Shown piece after piece: positions 9,262-18,581 of a stretch of 64,000 nt of DNA. The position numbers and the translations under genes are program-made. How positions within the stretch are numbered: the stretch's first letter is position 1; every line of letters begins with the position of its first letter. The notes below the pieces were generated by a model. The model saw nothing but the letters and a program-made list of their open reading frames with translations, did no database searches and was not told the origin of the DNA. The DNA is from Flavobacterium psychrotrophum (lineage in GTDB: Bacteria > Bacteroidota > Bacteroidia > Flavobacteriales > Flavobacteriaceae), in NCBI RefSeq assembly GCF_003403075.1, contig NZ_CP031557.1, forward strand, positions 2,542,001-2,606,000, in the 5' to 3' direction.

Positions 9262-9281
9262 ATCAATCAATCAATCAATCA
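9262..9281 (+). repeat. ATCA tetranucleotide repeat, five copies, ending in the start codon
   Basis: Five exact copies of ATCA occupy 9262-9281; the last A is the A of the ATG at 9281. The tract fills the space between the -7 box and the coding start. Confidence 0.9.
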
Positions 9282-10069
9282 TGAAAAAATATTTTATTAT
9301 TAGTCTACTTGGACTTACATCAATAATTTCCGGACAGAGTATTAATAAAAAGTATAAAGCATTATGGGCTGCTTCTTTGTTTAAATATCAATTTAAGAAA
9401 GATATGACATTTAGTTTCATAGCGAGCGGTCATATAGGAAACATTAAAGAAGTCGGCAAATATGAACTTAAAAGAGACACATTGCTACTAACATTTGACG
9501 GTATCTCTAAGCCTCTGAAATTTGTATATGATTTTCAGGGTAAGCTTATAGAAATTGTCACCGGCTACGAATATGATGAATATACTGAAGAAGAAGGCAT
9601 AACTAAATCAGCAATTAAGCGTGTGCCTGTTAAAATTATCGTGTATGATTGCAATACAAAAAAGAGAGATACATTTTTGTATTATGGTATTAAACCCGAA
9701 GGTGAGACAAATATTAAAGAACAACTTTATTATTTCCTAAACAGCTTTAAAATCCTCAGAAAATTAGAACCCAAAAAAATCATTAAACTTTCAGAGACTT
9801 CTATAGGCAAGTTAGATGCAACTGATAGCTATGACAAAAATGAAAGGCTAATTGAAGTCTTTTATAGAGGAAGTCGTATCAGTGGAATACAGCCTCAAGG
9901 TTATGTTTTTCATTATAAATTAGAAAGCAACCAGATTGTATCCATTACAGACAATGGACCCAATGTAAATTCAAGTTTTATTTTCACAAATGACAAATCA
10001 AATAACCTCGAATCTATTACTGAAAAAACTAAAAATAATACACTTATCTATATTTTATCCTATGAATAA
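9281..10069 (+). CDS. Exported protein of unknown function
   Basis: 262 aa starting at ATG 9281 with a signal peptide (MKKYFIISLLGLTSIISG, cleavage near residue 18). An in-frame TTG at 9254 is rejected because it would put extra residues in front of the signal peptide and lies in the promoter box. The mature part is rich in beta-strand-like segments and has an acidic patch (YEYDEYTEEE) around residue 100. I recognise no family. Its neighbour downstream is also an exported protein, encoded by a broken gene. Confidence 0.7.
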   Translation: MKKYFIISLLGLTSIISGQSINKKYKALWAASLFKYQFKKDMTFSFIASGHIGNIKEVGKYELKRDTLLLTFDGISKPLKFVYDFQGKLIEIVTGYEYDEYTEEEGITKSAIKRVPVKIIVYDCNTKKRDTFLYYGIKPEGETNIKEQLYYFLNSFKILRKLEPKKIIKLSETSIGKLDATDSYDKNERLIEVFYRGSRISGIQPQGYVFHYKLESNQIVSITDNGPNVNSSFIFTNDKSNNLESITEKTKNNTLIYILSYE

Positions 10070-10091
10070 CACAACGTTATTCATAGGATAA
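10055..10091 (+). repeat. Perfect 16-bp inverted repeat spanning the stop codon
   Basis: The arms 10055-10070 and 10076-10091 are exact reverse complements with a 5-nt loop (acaac). The TAA stop of the 9281 gene is inside the left arm. There is no T run after it, so it is not a standard intrinsic terminator; an mRNA 3' stabilising hairpin or protein site is possible. Confidence 0.85.
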
Positions 10092-10176
10092 AGCGCGGTG
10101 GTTTAGCCTGTTTTATTCAAAGGCACTGCTATATAATTTTTACTATTTTTGGCAGGATCACCAACCTATAAATTAT

Positions 10177-10816
10177 ATGGCTTCACTCAAAAATAAGTTT
10201 ATCATAGTATTGATTTTGATAGCCTTCAGTGCATACAGCCAACAACCGCTTAAGTATGTGAGTGATAATTATTTTATAAGCAGGCTGCTCTATTACTACG
10301 ATCCGGGAAAATATGGAAACCTAAATTCCCCCTATTATTTTCAGATAAAAAAAGAAAACAACAAATACGGAATTTATAAAGATACTGATAAGTCGTGGGC
10401 TATTGAGCCGGTTTATGATTCCATTACCCGCACGGCTAATGTGCTGCAAAACGGCAAATGGTCTAACCTTCTGTTTAAACACCCACTTGATGATTATCAG
10501 TATTCATACCCACTGTACCTCATTGTTGAAAAAAACAACCGTAAGGGCCTGATGTCTGTATGATGAGCTGCGCCATACAGAATTTGAAGGTTTTTTCCTG
10601 ACACGCAACGGTAGTGCATGGGGACATGTATCGCTTACGAATAAAAACCTGAGGGCTGAGCCACAGTTTGACTGTGTATATTATGACAAACAGTTCCCTA
10701 TAAGTAATAGTACCGCATGGATACAACGCAGTTGTATTGTTACCTATAAAAACGGCAAAGAATATAAATTACTATCACTAAACGGCACCGTACTCGAAAC
10801 CGGAAAGAATGATTAA
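10177..10816 (+). pseudogene. Frameshifted WG-repeat-type exported protein
   Basis: The first part (10177-10563, 128 aa) has a signal peptide (MASLKNKFIIVLILIAFSAYSQ) and a WG-repeat-like stretch (KYGIYKDTDKSWAIEPVYDSI). It stops at TGA 10561-10563. The next frame continues directly from 10562 with DELRHTEFEGFFLTRNGSAWG and runs to TAA 10814-10816, with another repeat-like segment. The natural reading would be SVYDELRH, so about two bases appear to be lost near 10556-10562 (gtatgatgag against an expected gtatatgatgag). This is a disrupted gene unless the sequence has an error or a +1 shift at the stop restores the frame. Function unknown; WG repeats are beta-rich modules in many Bacteroidetes surface proteins. 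Confidence 0.75.
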
Positions 10817-10873
10817 ATTTGTAGCTCGGAAGAGTACTCAGAACTTTGAACCTCCGACTTAAAAACAAAATAA

Positions 10874-11536
10874 ATGTCTTCACACCACATAGTACGCGAC
10901 GACCAGGAACCCGCACTTATAATAGCTAACGGCGCTGCCTGCAGCAAAGAGCTTATGGGCCACCTGCTGGAATGGTCGCCACTGGTAATTGTGCTTGATA
11001 GCGCTATAGACCGTGTAATGCAGTTGGGCATAAAAGTAGATGTATTGCTGGGCGACTTTGACCGTGGTTTTGACCCTGAATATTACCGCGACCTGCAATA
11101 CCCGTTGGAAATTGTATATGCTCCGGACCAGGAAAAGACCGACCTTGAAAAAGCATTCGATTTTTTAATCGACCGCAAAATACCCGCTGCTAATGTTATC
11201 TGGGCCACCGGCCGGCGTGCAGACCACACCATAACAAATATTACAAACATAGTACGCTTTCGCGATAAGCTTAAAATTGTACTGTTAGACGACCACAGCA
11301 AAATATTTCTGTTGCCCCCTACGTTCGAAAAATGGTACACTGCCGCTACCCCTATTTCGCTAATACCCATAGGCCAGGTTGAAGGTATTACCACCAAAAA
11401 CCTTAAGTACCCGTTAAACAACGAACCGCTTACCATAGGCTATCGCACCGGAAGCAGCAACGAAGTTGAGAAAGATGGCATGGTACTGATAGAGCATAAA
11501 CAGGGTGACCTGCTTATGATGGAGTGTTATGACTAA
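10874..11536 (+). CDS. thiN: Thiamine pyrophosphokinase
   Basis: 220 aa. It transfers pyrophosphate from ATP to thiamine to give thiamine pyrophosphate. The evidence is the family pattern: an N-terminal ALIIANG, LLGDFDR (residues 58-64) where the family has LxGDFDS, DQEKTDLEKA (85-94) and ATGRRADHT (111-119) in place of ATGGRxDHT. The second Gly of that last motif is replaced by Arg. Length is normal. The acetyltransferase gene follows after 29 bp and may be cotranscribed. No TPP riboswitch is visible upstream. Confidence 0.88.
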   Translation: MSSHHIVRDDQEPALIIANGAACSKELMGHLLEWSPLVIVLDSAIDRVMQLGIKVDVLLGDFDRGFDPEYYRDLQYPLEIVYAPDQEKTDLEKAFDFLIDRKIPAANVIWATGRRADHTITNITNIVRFRDKLKIVLLDDHSKIFLLPPTFEKWYTAATPISLIPIGQVEGITTKNLKYPLNNEPLTIGYRTGSSNEVEKDGMVLIEHKQGDLLMMECYD

Positions 11537-11565
11537 ACATATCATAAACAGCTGATTCCAAACAA

Positions 11566-12060
11566 ATGCACACCATTCGCACTGCTACAATAAACGACCT
11601 GCCTGCCATACAAGCTATTATGAACTATAATATTTTGCACAGTACAGCAATATATGATTATGATGTTAAAACTGGCACAGAAATTGAGCAGTGGTTTACC
11701 GATAAGCAAAACGGCAAGTGGCCCGTTTTTATCGCCGAAGAAAAAGGTGCTATTTTAGGTTATGCTACGTATGGCACATTCCGTTTTAAGGCGGGTTTTA
11801 ACCCTACTGTAGAACATTCGGTTTATGTTGATGAGGCCGCCCACGGCAAAGGCATTGGCAAACTATTGCTTAGCCACCTTATTGAAACAGCACGCAGCAG
11901 CGGCTACCACTGTATGGTGGGCTGCATAGATGCCAGCAACGGAAGCAGCATTGCTTTTCATAAAAAGTTTGGCTTTACAGAGGCCGGAGTTTTAAAAGAA
12001 GTGGCATATAAATTTAACCGCTGGCTCGACTTAGCATTCATGCAGCTCATACTGCAATAA
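11566..12060 (+). CDS. GNAT N-acetyltransferase, phosphinothricin/methionine-derivative type
   Basis: 164 aa covering one GNAT fold. The acetyl-CoA loop is seen as HGKGIGKLLL (about residues 95-104) after VEHSVYVDEAA. The sequence pattern, including IRTATINDLPAI at the start, GYATYGTFR in the middle and GCIDASNGSSIAFHKKFGF near the end, is that of the Pat/MnaT group, which acetylates phosphinothricin, methionine sulfoximine or similar amino acid analogues. The real substrate cannot be read from the sequence. It lies behind the thiamine pyrophosphokinase gene with 29 bp between them. Confidence 0.85.
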   Translation: MHTIRTATINDLPAIQAIMNYNILHSTAIYDYDVKTGTEIEQWFTDKQNGKWPVFIAEEKGAILGYATYGTFRFKAGFNPTVEHSVYVDEAAHGKGIGKLLLSHLIETARSSGYHCMVGCIDASNGSSIAFHKKFGFTEAGVLKEVAYKFNRWLDLAFMQLILQ

Positions 12061-12113
12061 TTGCATTCGGGCGATGCTATATCGAAATAGTGTTTTTTAT
12101 AACATTTTTTAGA

Positions 12114-12143
12114 TTGTAAGTAAGTTATCTTTTACTAATTTTG
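12114..12143 (+). promoter_or_regulatory. Promoter abutting the 12150 start codon
   Basis: TTG at 12114-12116 and TAATTTTG at 12136-12143 are separated by 19 bp. The box ends six bases before the ATG at 12150, leaving almost no leader. Confidence 0.55.
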
Positions 12144-12149
12144 TACCCA

Positions 12150-12578
12150 ATGAAGGTATTTGTGAAATTGTTTTTCTGGGCTTTACTTCTTCTGGTTGGC
12201 GGATATAATAATATCTACGCACACCAGGATAATGCTGCACCTGCCCCTGTAAAAACAATTGATCAGATCTTACTGCCCGGCATTAGCCATATACAGTACA
12301 ACCTTGACTCCAGCATTAAATCTTACAACACTACCTTAAAGCAAAACGATAAAGTAGAGCTTAGGGATGGCGAAGAGGATGAAGAAGATATGTCTTCTTA
12401 TAAAGTTGTTACCGCTAAAAAAACTTTAGCACTGCACAACTACTTTACTACTGATTTTTACAATTACACCCCAGGATATTTTTGCGATGCCTTAAATAAA
12501 AGCTTACCCGTTTGTAAGCAGTTATTTCATTACCCATCAAACAGGCTGCATATAATATTCCGTGTATTCAGGATTTGA
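12150..12578 (+). CDS. Small exported protein, unknown function
   Basis: 142 aa from ATG 12150, with a signal peptide (MKVFVKLFFWALLLLVGGYNN, cleavage near residue 26 after IYA). The mature part contains an acidic stretch (ELRDGEEDEEDMSS) and no recognised domain. The TTG at 12141 in the same frame belongs to the promoter and is not used. The gene stands 190 bp before the RND efflux operon. Whether it is related to that operon is unknown. Confidence 0.6.
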   Translation: MKVFVKLFFWALLLLVGGYNNIYAHQDNAAPAPVKTIDQILLPGISHIQYNLDSSIKSYNTTLKQNDKVELRDGEEDEEDMSSYKVVTAKKTLALHNYFTTDFYNYTPGYFCDALNKSLPVCKQLFHYPSNRLHIIFRVFRI

Positions 12579-12768
12579 TACCCTAAATCCGTGCAGGTAA
12601 AAACCACTTCGTTTTTCCTGTAATTATCCATTTGTATTGCGCTTTTATAATGCCGGTTGTCCATTACAATTTCTTGTAATGGGATATATACCTGTACATT
12701 CCCTTTTTTCGCGCACTACAAATCCACATTCCATAAAAAGTAATCAAGTAAGTTGTAATAATTTTATT

Positions 12769-13851
12769 ATGAAGAGAATCCTCATGTTAGTAAGCCTGGG
12801 TGCCACACTTTGCATCACAAGCTGCCAATCAAAAAAAGAAGAAAAAGAAGAAGCTACTAAATTCTTAGTTACCAACCCGGTAGTAAAAGACACTACTACT
12901 ATTAAAGAGTATGTAGCGCAAATTCGTTCAATAAGCCATATCGAACTAAGGGCTCAGGAGCGCGGTTATTTGCAAAAAATATTTATAGACGAAGGCCAGT
13001 TTGTAAAAAAAGGCCAGCTATTGTTCCAGATCATGCCGAACCTTTACCAGGCAGAACAACAAAAAGCACAGGCAGAAGCAAACTTTGCCGAAATAGAATA
13101 CAAAAACACCAAGAGGCTGGCAGACAGCAAGGTGGTTGCCCCTAATGAGCTTGCCATGGCAAAAGCTAAATGGGACAAAGCAAAAGCAGAACTGGCTTTA
13201 ACCTCAGTTCACCTTCAGTTTACAGAGATCCGCGCACCGTTTGATGGTATCATCGACCGTTTTCATGTAAGGCTTGGTAGCCTTGTAGATGAGGGCGAGC
13301 TGCTTACAGAACTTTCTGACAACAGCAAAATGTGGGTGTACTACAATGTACCTGAGGCAGAATATCTTGACTATAAGCAAAAAGTAAAAGCTAACGATAA
13401 ACCATCGGTAAGCCTGCTTATGGCAAACAACAAAATCTTTAACCACGAAGGTATTGTATCTACCATTGAGGCAGATTTTGATAACGAAACTGGTAACATT
13501 GCCTTCAGGGCTACCTTCCCTAACCAGGAAGGCCTTTTAAGGCATGGCGAAACCGGTAACATCGAAATGAAGGTACCGTTTAAAAACGCACTACTTATCC
13601 CTCAAAAAGCTACGTTTGAAGTACTTGATAAGAAATATGTGTATGTTATAGACAAGAACAACGAGGTAAAATCAAGAGAAATTACCATTGCTGCTGAGCT
13701 GCCTCACCTGTTTATCATCAGTAAAGGACTTTCTACAGATGATAAAATACTGCTTGAAGGTATACGTCTTGTAAAAGAAAACGAAAAGATAGAATACAAA
13801 TTAGAGAAGCCTGAATATGTTTTATCGCATTTGGAGCTATACGCAGAGTAA
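12769..13851 (+). CDS. RND efflux periplasmic adaptor (membrane fusion protein)
   Basis: 360 aa. The adaptor links the inner-membrane pump to the outer-membrane channel. The start at ATG 12769 gives a lipoprotein signal peptide with lipobox ITSC (Cys19). It is followed by a lipoyl-like half (ELRAQERGYLQKIFIDEGQ), an alpha-helical hairpin rich in Ala, Lys and Glu (about residues 85-145), the second lipoyl half (TEIRAPFDGIIDR), then beta-barrel and membrane-proximal regions. Length and order are typical for AcrA/MexA-type proteins. It is the first gene of a three-gene operon, with 29 bp to the pump. Confidence 0.93.
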   Translation: MKRILMLVSLGATLCITSCQSKKEEKEEATKFLVTNPVVKDTTTIKEYVAQIRSISHIELRAQERGYLQKIFIDEGQFVKKGQLLFQIMPNLYQAEQQKAQAEANFAEIEYKNTKRLADSKVVAPNELAMAKAKWDKAKAELALTSVHLQFTEIRAPFDGIIDRFHVRLGSLVDEGELLTELSDNSKMWVYYNVPEAEYLDYKQKVKANDKPSVSLLMANNKIFNHEGIVSTIEADFDNETGNIAFRATFPNQEGLLRHGETGNIEMKVPFKNALLIPQKATFEVLDKKYVYVIDKNNEVKSREITIAAELPHLFIISKGLSTDDKILLEGIRLVKENEKIEYKLEKPEYVLSHLELYAE

Positions 13852-13880
13852 TAATCTAATAACTTCAAAAAAGACAAAAG

Positions 13881-16800
13881 ATGTTTAGTAAATTCATACA
13901 CAGGCCTGTTTTTGCGATTGTAATTTCGATTATGATCGTGTTTATGGGTACGTTGGCAATCACACAGTTGCCTACGTCGCAGTTTCCTGATATTGCGCCT
14001 ACAACAGTAAATATATTCATTGCATATCCCGGTGCAAGTGCCGATGTGCTTGTTAAGTCTACACTTATTACACTGGAGAACTCTATCAACGGTGTTCAGG
14101 ATATGCGATACATGGCTACCGATGCCACCAGTGCCGGTGAAGCCACATTAAGGATAATCTTTGAACCGGGTACCGACCCTAACCAGGCGGTAATCAGGGT
14201 AAAGACCAGGGTAGACCAGGTTATGCCACTACTACCCGATCTTGTACAGCGTGAAGGGGTGGTTATTACCCCTATACAGCCGAGTATGCTTATGTATGTC
14301 AATCTTTACGCTAAAGATAAGAGCATGGATGAGAAATTCCTGTACAACTACGCTAACGTAAAAATGATACCTGAAATAAACAGGATCAAAGGTGTGGCAA
14401 GGACTCAGATATTGGGTAGCCGTACTTATGCAATGCGTATCTGGCTAAACCCAGACCGTATGCGTGCTTACAAAGTATCTGTAGACGAAGTTATGGATGC
14501 CCTTGGCCAGCAGAGTATTGTGGGCCGTCCGGGCCGTATAGGCCAGAGTTCCGGTATATCGGCACAATCATTAGAATACGTACTTACTTATAAAGGCAGG
14601 TTTAGCGAGCCGGAAGAATATGAAAATGTAATTATCCGTGCCAACGCCGATGGTGAGGCCATACGCCTTAAAGACATTGGTAAAGCCGAGCTGGGATCAG
14701 AATTCTTTGACATCTACTCTAACCTTGACGGTCACCCATCTGCCTCAATCGTACTACGCCAAAACTATGGCAGTAACGCGAGTGATGTAATTGCAAAGGT
14801 AAAATCTACCCTTGAAGACATGAAAAAATCATTCCCGCCGGGGCTTGATTATAAAATTAGCTATGACGTTTCTAAATTCCTTGATGCCTCTATAGAGCAG
14901 GTAATTGATACCCTTAGAGATGCGTTTATACTTGTGGCACTGGTAGTGTTTATCTTCCTGGGCGACTGGCGCTCTACGCTTATACCTATATTAGCGGTAC
15001 CGGTATCGCTGGTGGGTGCGTTCTTTGTAATACAGTTCTTTGGCATTACCATAAACATGGTTACCCTGTTTGCACTTGTACTGGCTATTGGTATTGTGGT
15101 AGATGACGCGATTGTGGTCGTCGAGGCGGTACACGCCAAGTTTGAGGAGTTCCCCCACATATCGCCATATCTTGCTGTTAAAAAAGTACTTGGCGAAATT
15201 AGTGGTGCCATCATCGCTATTACAGCAGTAATGGTTTCGGTATTCCTTCCTATCTCATTTATGAGTGGTCCTGTGGGTACGTTCTACCGCCAGTTCTCTA
15301 TCACTATGGCGAGTTCTATTGTAATTTCTGCAATTATTGCACTTACGCTTACACCGGTATTATGTGCCATGCTGCTTAAAAACCACCACGGCCACGAAAA
15401 GAAAAAGAACATACTTACTAAAGGCCTTGACCGCTTTAACAAAAGCTTTGATAAACTTACAGGCCGATATGAAAAATTGCTTAAGGTTATTGTTAACCGC
15501 AGGGTAGTAACTTTTGGTGTGCTTCTTGCCTTTTGTGCCGGTACGTTCTATGTAAACAAGATACTTCCTTCAGGGTTTATACCAAGTGAAGACCAGGGTA
15601 CTATCTATGCCATCATCCAGACGCCTCCGGGATCTACGCTTGAAACCACAAACCAGGTTTCTCAAAGGCTACAGAAAATATGTGAGGAGATACCTGGTGT
15701 AGAATCGGTAACATCGCTTGCAGGTTACGAGATCATGACCGAAGGCCGTGGATCTAACGCCGGTACCTGTCTTATCAACCTTAAGCCTTGGGATGAAAGG
15801 GATAAAAAAGTAACCGAGATCATGGAAGAGCTTGAAGAAAAATCTAAAAACCTTGGTGCTAAGGTAGAGTTCTTTGAACCGCCTGCAATTCCTGGTTTTG
15901 GTTCTTCTGGTGGTTTCTCTATGCGTTTGCTTGACAAAAACACAACTACTGACTACCAGGAGTTTGACAAGATTCAAAAAGACTTTATGGATCAACTGGG
16001 TAAACGCAAAGAGCTAAGCGGCCTTTTCAGCTTCTTCGCAGCTAACTACCCTCAGTATGAGCTTATCATAGACAATAACCTTGCAATGCAAAAAGGCGTA
16101 TCTATCGGTAAGGCTATGGAAAACCTTGACATCCTTATAGGTAGTACTTACGAACAGGGCTTTATTAAGTTTGACCGTTTCTTTAAGGTATATGTACAGT
16201 CTGACCCTAAATTCAGGAAACTGCCTACAGACATCCTTAACCTGTATGTTAAAAACGACCACGGTGAGATGGTACCTTACTCAGCCTTCATGAAAATGAA
16301 GAAGACACAGGGGCCAAACGAGATTACCCGTTACAACATGTACAACTCTGCGGCTATACAGGGTCTGCCTGCAAAAGGCTACACAACTGCCGATGCTATT
16401 GCTGCTGTAAAAGAGGTTGCTGTTAAAACACTACCTAAAGGGTATGATATTGCATGGGAAGGACTTTCTTTTGATGAGGCTAACAGGGGTAACGAATCCA
16501 TCTACATCTTTATGATCGTACTTGCGTTTGTTTACTTTGTACTTGCAGCGCAGTATGAAAGCTTTATTATTCCTCTTGCCGTAATATTATCACTACCTGT
16601 GGGTGTATTTGGTTCATTCCTTTTACTACAGCTTATGGGTCTTGAAAATGATATCTATGCACAAATCGGGCTCATCATGCTCGTCGGGCTACTGGGTAAG
16701 AACGCGGTACTGATTGTAGAATTTGCGGTGCTCAAGCACCACCAGGGTTCTACCATACTGGAAGCTGCCATAGAAGGTGCTAAAGTACGTTTCCGCCCTA

Positions 16801-17078
16801 TCCTTATGACCTCGTTTGCATTCATTGCCGGTCTTATTCCGCTAATGCTTGCTTCAGGCGCAGGCGCCATTGGTAACAGGACACTGGGTTCTGCGGCGCT
16901 TGGTGGTATGCTTTTCGGAACCATTTTCGGTGTAATCATCGTTCCCGGATTGTATTACATTTTTGGATCGATCGCTAACGGCAGGAAACTGATACAGTTT
17001 GAAGATGATAGCTCGCTGTCTGAAGAACTGGTGCACCAAATAGATAACTTCTCTAATACCGAAGACAATGAGGCTTAA
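13881..17078 (+). CDS. RND multidrug efflux permease, HAE1 (AcrB/MexB) type
   Basis: 1065 aa, the usual length for drug-proton antiporters of the hydrophobe/amphiphile efflux group. TM1 follows FIHRPVFAIVISIMIV. The proton-relay residues are present: the Asp pair in VVDDAIVVVEAV (TM4) and Lys in GLLGKNAVLIVEFA (TM10). Large periplasmic loops lie between TM1-TM2 and TM7-TM8. It exports drugs, bile-like compounds or other amphiphiles; the substrate cannot be inferred. Its last 11 bases overlap the start of the channel gene, showing tight translational linkage. Confidence 0.95.
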   Translation: MFSKFIHRPVFAIVISIMIVFMGTLAITQLPTSQFPDIAPTTVNIFIAYPGASADVLVKSTLITLENSINGVQDMRYMATDATSAGEATLRIIFEPGTDPNQAVIRVKTRVDQVMPLLPDLVQREGVVITPIQPSMLMYVNLYAKDKSMDEKFLYNYANVKMIPEINRIKGVARTQILGSRTYAMRIWLNPDRMRAYKVSVDEVMDALGQQSIVGRPGRIGQSSGISAQSLEYVLTYKGRFSEPEEYENVIIRANADGEAIRLKDIGKAELGSEFFDIYSNLDGHPSASIVLRQNYGSNASDVIAKVKSTLEDMKKSFPPGLDYKISYDVSKFLDASIEQVIDTLRDAFILVALVVFIFLGDWRSTLIPILAVPVSLVGAFFVIQFFGITINMVTLFALVLAIGIVVDDAIVVVEAVHAKFEEFPHISPYLAVKKVLGEISGAIIAITAVMVSVFLPISFMSGPVGTFYRQFSITMASSIVISAIIALTLTPVLCAMLLKNHHGHEKKKNILTKGLDRFNKSFDKLTGRYEKLLKVIVNRRVVTFGVLLAFCAGTFYVNKILPSGFIPSEDQGTIYAIIQTPPGSTLETTNQVSQRLQKICEEIPGVESVTSLAGYEIMTEGRGSNAGTCLINLKPWDERDKKVTEIMEELEEKSKNLGAKVEFFEPPAIPGFGSSGGFSMRLLDKNTTTDYQEFDKIQKDFMDQLGKRKELSGLFSFFAANYPQYELIIDNNLAMQKGVSIGKAMENLDILIGSTYEQGFIKFDRFFKVYVQSDPKFRKLPTDILNLYVKNDHGEMVPYSAFMKMKKTQGPNEITRYNMYNSAAIQGLPAKGYTTADAIAAVKEVAVKTLPKGYDIAWEGLSFDEANRGNESIYIFMIVLAFVYFVLAAQYESFIIPLAVILSLPVGVFGSFLLLQLMGLENDIYAQIGLIMLVGLLGKNAVLIVEFAVLKHHQGSTILEAAIEGAKVRFRPILMTSFAFIAGLIPLMLASGAGAIGNRTLGSAALGGMLFGTIFGVIIVPGLYYIFGSIANGRKLIQFEDDSSLSEELVHQIDNFSNTEDNEA

Positions 17079-18507
17079 CAACAGAATATATAACTATATG
17101 GCAATTGCGGCCGTGGGACTTAGTTTCACGGCGTGCAAACTGCCCGAAACCGTAACAAAGGCAGAGAATAACGCTACTCCTGCCGCTTATGCAAACGGAT
17201 CTACGCAGGATACACCAAGTGCTGCTACCATAAAATGGAAGCAGTATTTTACAGACCAGAACCTTGTCACCCTTATAGATACTGCCCTTGCCAATAATCA
17301 GGAACTGAACATTACACTTCAGGAAATAAGAGTAGCCCAAAACGAAGTAAGGGCACGCAAAGGGGAATACCTTCCGTTTCTTGGCGTTCGCGCCGGTGCC
17401 GATGCTACAAAGGTTTCGCGCAATACTAACATTGGTGCGCTGGAGCATAACATAGACATTGTGCCGGGCAAAGAAAACCCTGAGCCTCTTCAAAACTATA
17501 TGATCGGGGCTTATGCCAACTGGGAAATAGACGTTTGGGGCAAACTGCACAATGCTAAAAAAGCTGCCGTAAACCGCTACCTTAGTACTGTTGAGGGTAA
17601 AAACTTTATGGTTACTAACCTGATTGGTGAAATAGCAGATTCATACTACGAGCTGCTTGCACTTGACAACCAGCTTGCCATTGTACAGCAAAACATACAA
17701 ATACAAACTAACGCGCTGGAAATTGTGAAGCTGCAAAAAGAGGCTACACGTGTTACCGAGCTTGCCGTTAAGCGTTTCCAGGCACAGGTGCTTAATACAC
17801 AAAGCCTGCAATACGATATACAGCAAAAGATAGTGGAGACAGAAAACAGGATCAACTACCTGGTAGGCCGTTTCCCTCAGCATGTAGCACGCAATACACA
17901 GCCGTTTCTTGATATTACACCAAATGCAGTACAGGCAGGTTTACCATCGCAACTACTGGCTAACCGCCCTGATATTAAACAGGCTGAGTTTGACCTTGCC
18001 GCTGCAAAACTTGATGTTAAGGTTGCCAAAGCGCGTTTTTACCCGCAACTGGGTATTTCGGGCGGTATTGGCTACCAGGCATTCAACACAAGTTACATTA
18101 CAAAGCCGGAGTCGCTTATCTATAACTTAGCGGGCGACCTTATGGCACCGCTTATCAACAGGAATGCTATAAAAGCAACGTATTATTCGGCGAATGCCAA
18201 ACAAATACAGGCTGTTTATAATTATGAACAGAAAATACTGAATGGTTACATAGAAGTAGCCAACCAGCTTTCTAAAATAAGCAACCTGCAAAAAAGCTAC
18301 GACCTGAAATCGCAGGAAGTAGAGGCACTTACCCAGTCTGTAAACATTTCTCAGGACTTGTTTACCTCTGCAAGGGCTGACTATATGGAAGTACTGATGA
18401 CACAGCGCGACGCGCTGGAGTCGAGGTTTGACCTTATTGAAACCAAAATGCAGCAAATGAGCGCTATGGTAAATGTATACCGTGCGCTTGGTGGAGGCTG
18501 GAACTAA
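17068..18507 (+). CDS. TolC-family outer-membrane efflux lipoprotein (OprM/NodT type)
   Basis: 479 aa. The signal peptide ends in a lipobox (FTAC, Cys23). The two outer-membrane-efflux repeats are visible: an N-terminal half with WKQYFTDQNLVTLIDTAL and NWEIDVWGKL, and a C-terminal half starting at LLANRPDIKQAEFDL, with a coiled helical end MEVLMTQRDALESRFDLIETK. The start ATG lies inside the pump gene (11-bp overlap). Together with the adaptor and pump it completes an efflux system across both membranes. A terminator follows. Confidence 0.94.
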   Translation: MRLNNRIYNYMAIAAVGLSFTACKLPETVTKAENNATPAAYANGSTQDTPSAATIKWKQYFTDQNLVTLIDTALANNQELNITLQEIRVAQNEVRARKGEYLPFLGVRAGADATKVSRNTNIGALEHNIDIVPGKENPEPLQNYMIGAYANWEIDVWGKLHNAKKAAVNRYLSTVEGKNFMVTNLIGEIADSYYELLALDNQLAIVQQNIQIQTNALEIVKLQKEATRVTELAVKRFQAQVLNTQSLQYDIQQKIVETENRINYLVGRFPQHVARNTQPFLDITPNAVQAGLPSQLLANRPDIKQAEFDLAAAKLDVKVAKARFYPQLGISGGIGYQAFNTSYITKPESLIYNLAGDLMAPLINRNAIKATYYSANAKQIQAVYNYEQKILNGYIEVANQLSKISNLQKSYDLKSQEVEALTQSVNISQDLFTSARADYMEVLMTQRDALESRFDLIETKMQQMSAMVNVYRALGGGWN

Positions 18508-18531
18508 CACAACACTTACCTTGATTACCCT

Positions 18532-18568
18532 GGGCCATCTGGAATTTATTTCGGATGGCCCTTTTTTT
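18532..18568 (+). terminator. Terminator of the RND operon
   Basis: gggccatc (18532-18539) pairs with gatggccc (18554-18561), followed by seven T. Confidence 0.9.
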
Positions 18569-18581
18569 GCGGACAGTTTTA

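Noticed and set aside
10817..10873. TPP riboswitch before the thiamine pyrophosphokinase gene
   Set aside because: The gap is only 57 bp and lacks the THI-box CTGAGA and ACCTGA words.
12637..12768. Longer start for the RND adaptor
   Set aside because: It would place 44 residues before the lipoprotein signal peptide that starts at 12769.
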